5,398 nt of DNA, from assembly GCA_964645765.1 (NCBI GenBank), contig CAZYBE010000073.1, positions 1 through 5,398 on the forward strand, in the 5' to 3' direction. The notes below the pieces were generated by a model. That model made no database searches and had not been told where the DNA came from. It saw nothing but the letters and a program-made list of their open reading frames with translations. Origin of the DNA: CAZGMN01 sp964645765. GTDB taxonomy: Bacteria > Acidobacteriota > Aminicenantia > Aminicenantales > Aminicenantaceae. The position numbers were made by a program, and so were the translations under genes. Shown one piece after another: positions 5,138 through 5,398 of the stretch; position 1 is the first letter of the stretch; the number at the start of each line of letters is the position of its first letter.

Positions 5138-5398
5138 AGGATATTTCCATCAAAGGAATTGGTCTGGTCAAATTTTGGTTTCAATTTTATCGCCATGATA
5201 ATGTTCTTAGATAGATGCCTAATCAACTAACATGTACTCTCTGGCCTTCAGCCTCAGAATTGAATTTTCCCTTCTAGTAAAATTAATAGGATCTCTTCCA
5301 AGTTGTGTGGGTGAAGAATATGTGGCGAGCCATTAAAAACATGTATTCGGAATGGCCGGAGCGACCATTGAAGGTTTAGCCTTCCCGAGCCGCCCTTC
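5138..5398. other. No intact gene; interrupted coding-like frame near the right edge
   Basis: I find no intact gene in these 261 bases. One plus-strand frame is open from about 5223 (ATG at 5232) to a TAA at 5334-5336. It then continues in frame to the window edge as KHVFGMAGATIEGLAFPSRP, with a visible rise in GC. Just before the stop it reads CVGEEYVASH. This may be a decayed gene interrupted once, or a new gene starting at ATG 5352 and leaving the window. I do not recognise the family. A hairpin GAAGG-TTTAG-CCTTC (5370-5384) lies inside it and lacks a T tail. Confidence 0.3.

Noticed and set aside
5219..5332. 37-codon minus-strand open frame near the right edge
   Set aside because: Short, without a start signal or recognised family, and it competes with the plus-strand frame. 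Length is within chance expectation.
5370..5384. GAAGG-TTTAG-CCTTC hairpin as a terminator
   Set aside because: The stem is only five base pairs and is followed by CCGAGCC rather than a T run, so it does not fit an intrinsic terminator.

Overview
The window looks like bacterial chromosomal DNA of moderate base composition. By eye, the leftmost gene is GC-richest, the central gene is near balance, and the right third is clearly AT-rich. The best taxonomic hint is the central gene: a Hanks-type Ser/Thr kinase joined through one membrane helix to a TolB-N/FlgO-like domain and about eleven TPR repeats. This architecture is typical of Acidobacteriota and Candidatus Aminicenantes. The assignment is an inference from architecture only.

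Layout. (1) 1-902, minus strand: a nearly complete DUF1177 family protein that runs off the left edge, with a strong ribosome binding site and a plausible sigma-70 promoter. (2) 903-1277: a 375-base divergent regulatory region. It holds the DUF1177 promoter, a tandem pair of ~30-base imperfect repeats, a pair of CGCAT repeats, and two overlapping sigma-70-like promoters facing the kinase, embedded in TTCCC/GGGAA boxes. (3) 1278-4073, plus strand: the transmembrane kinase-TPR protein (931 residues). (4) 4074-4333: an AT-rich spacer with an all-AT hairpin behind the kinase and a sigma-70-like promoter in front of the next gene. (5) 4334-4984, plus strand: a family 2 glycosyltransferase whose frame ends early. 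The same frame continues past a TGA and a TAG to a TAA at 5135-5137 and encodes the expected family C-terminus, so the gene appears to be decaying. (6) 5138-5398: no intact gene; one frame near the right edge looks weakly coding but is interrupted.

There is no clear operon. The DUF1177 gene and the kinase diverge and could share control through the region between them. The glycosyltransferase has its own promoter and no evident functional link to the kinase. I see no CRISPR array, tRNA, rRNA, intact mobile element or convincing new multi-gene system. The most solid unusual observation is the glycosyltransferase broken by two C-to-T-type stops; the most interesting regulatory one is the box-rich divergent promoter region.
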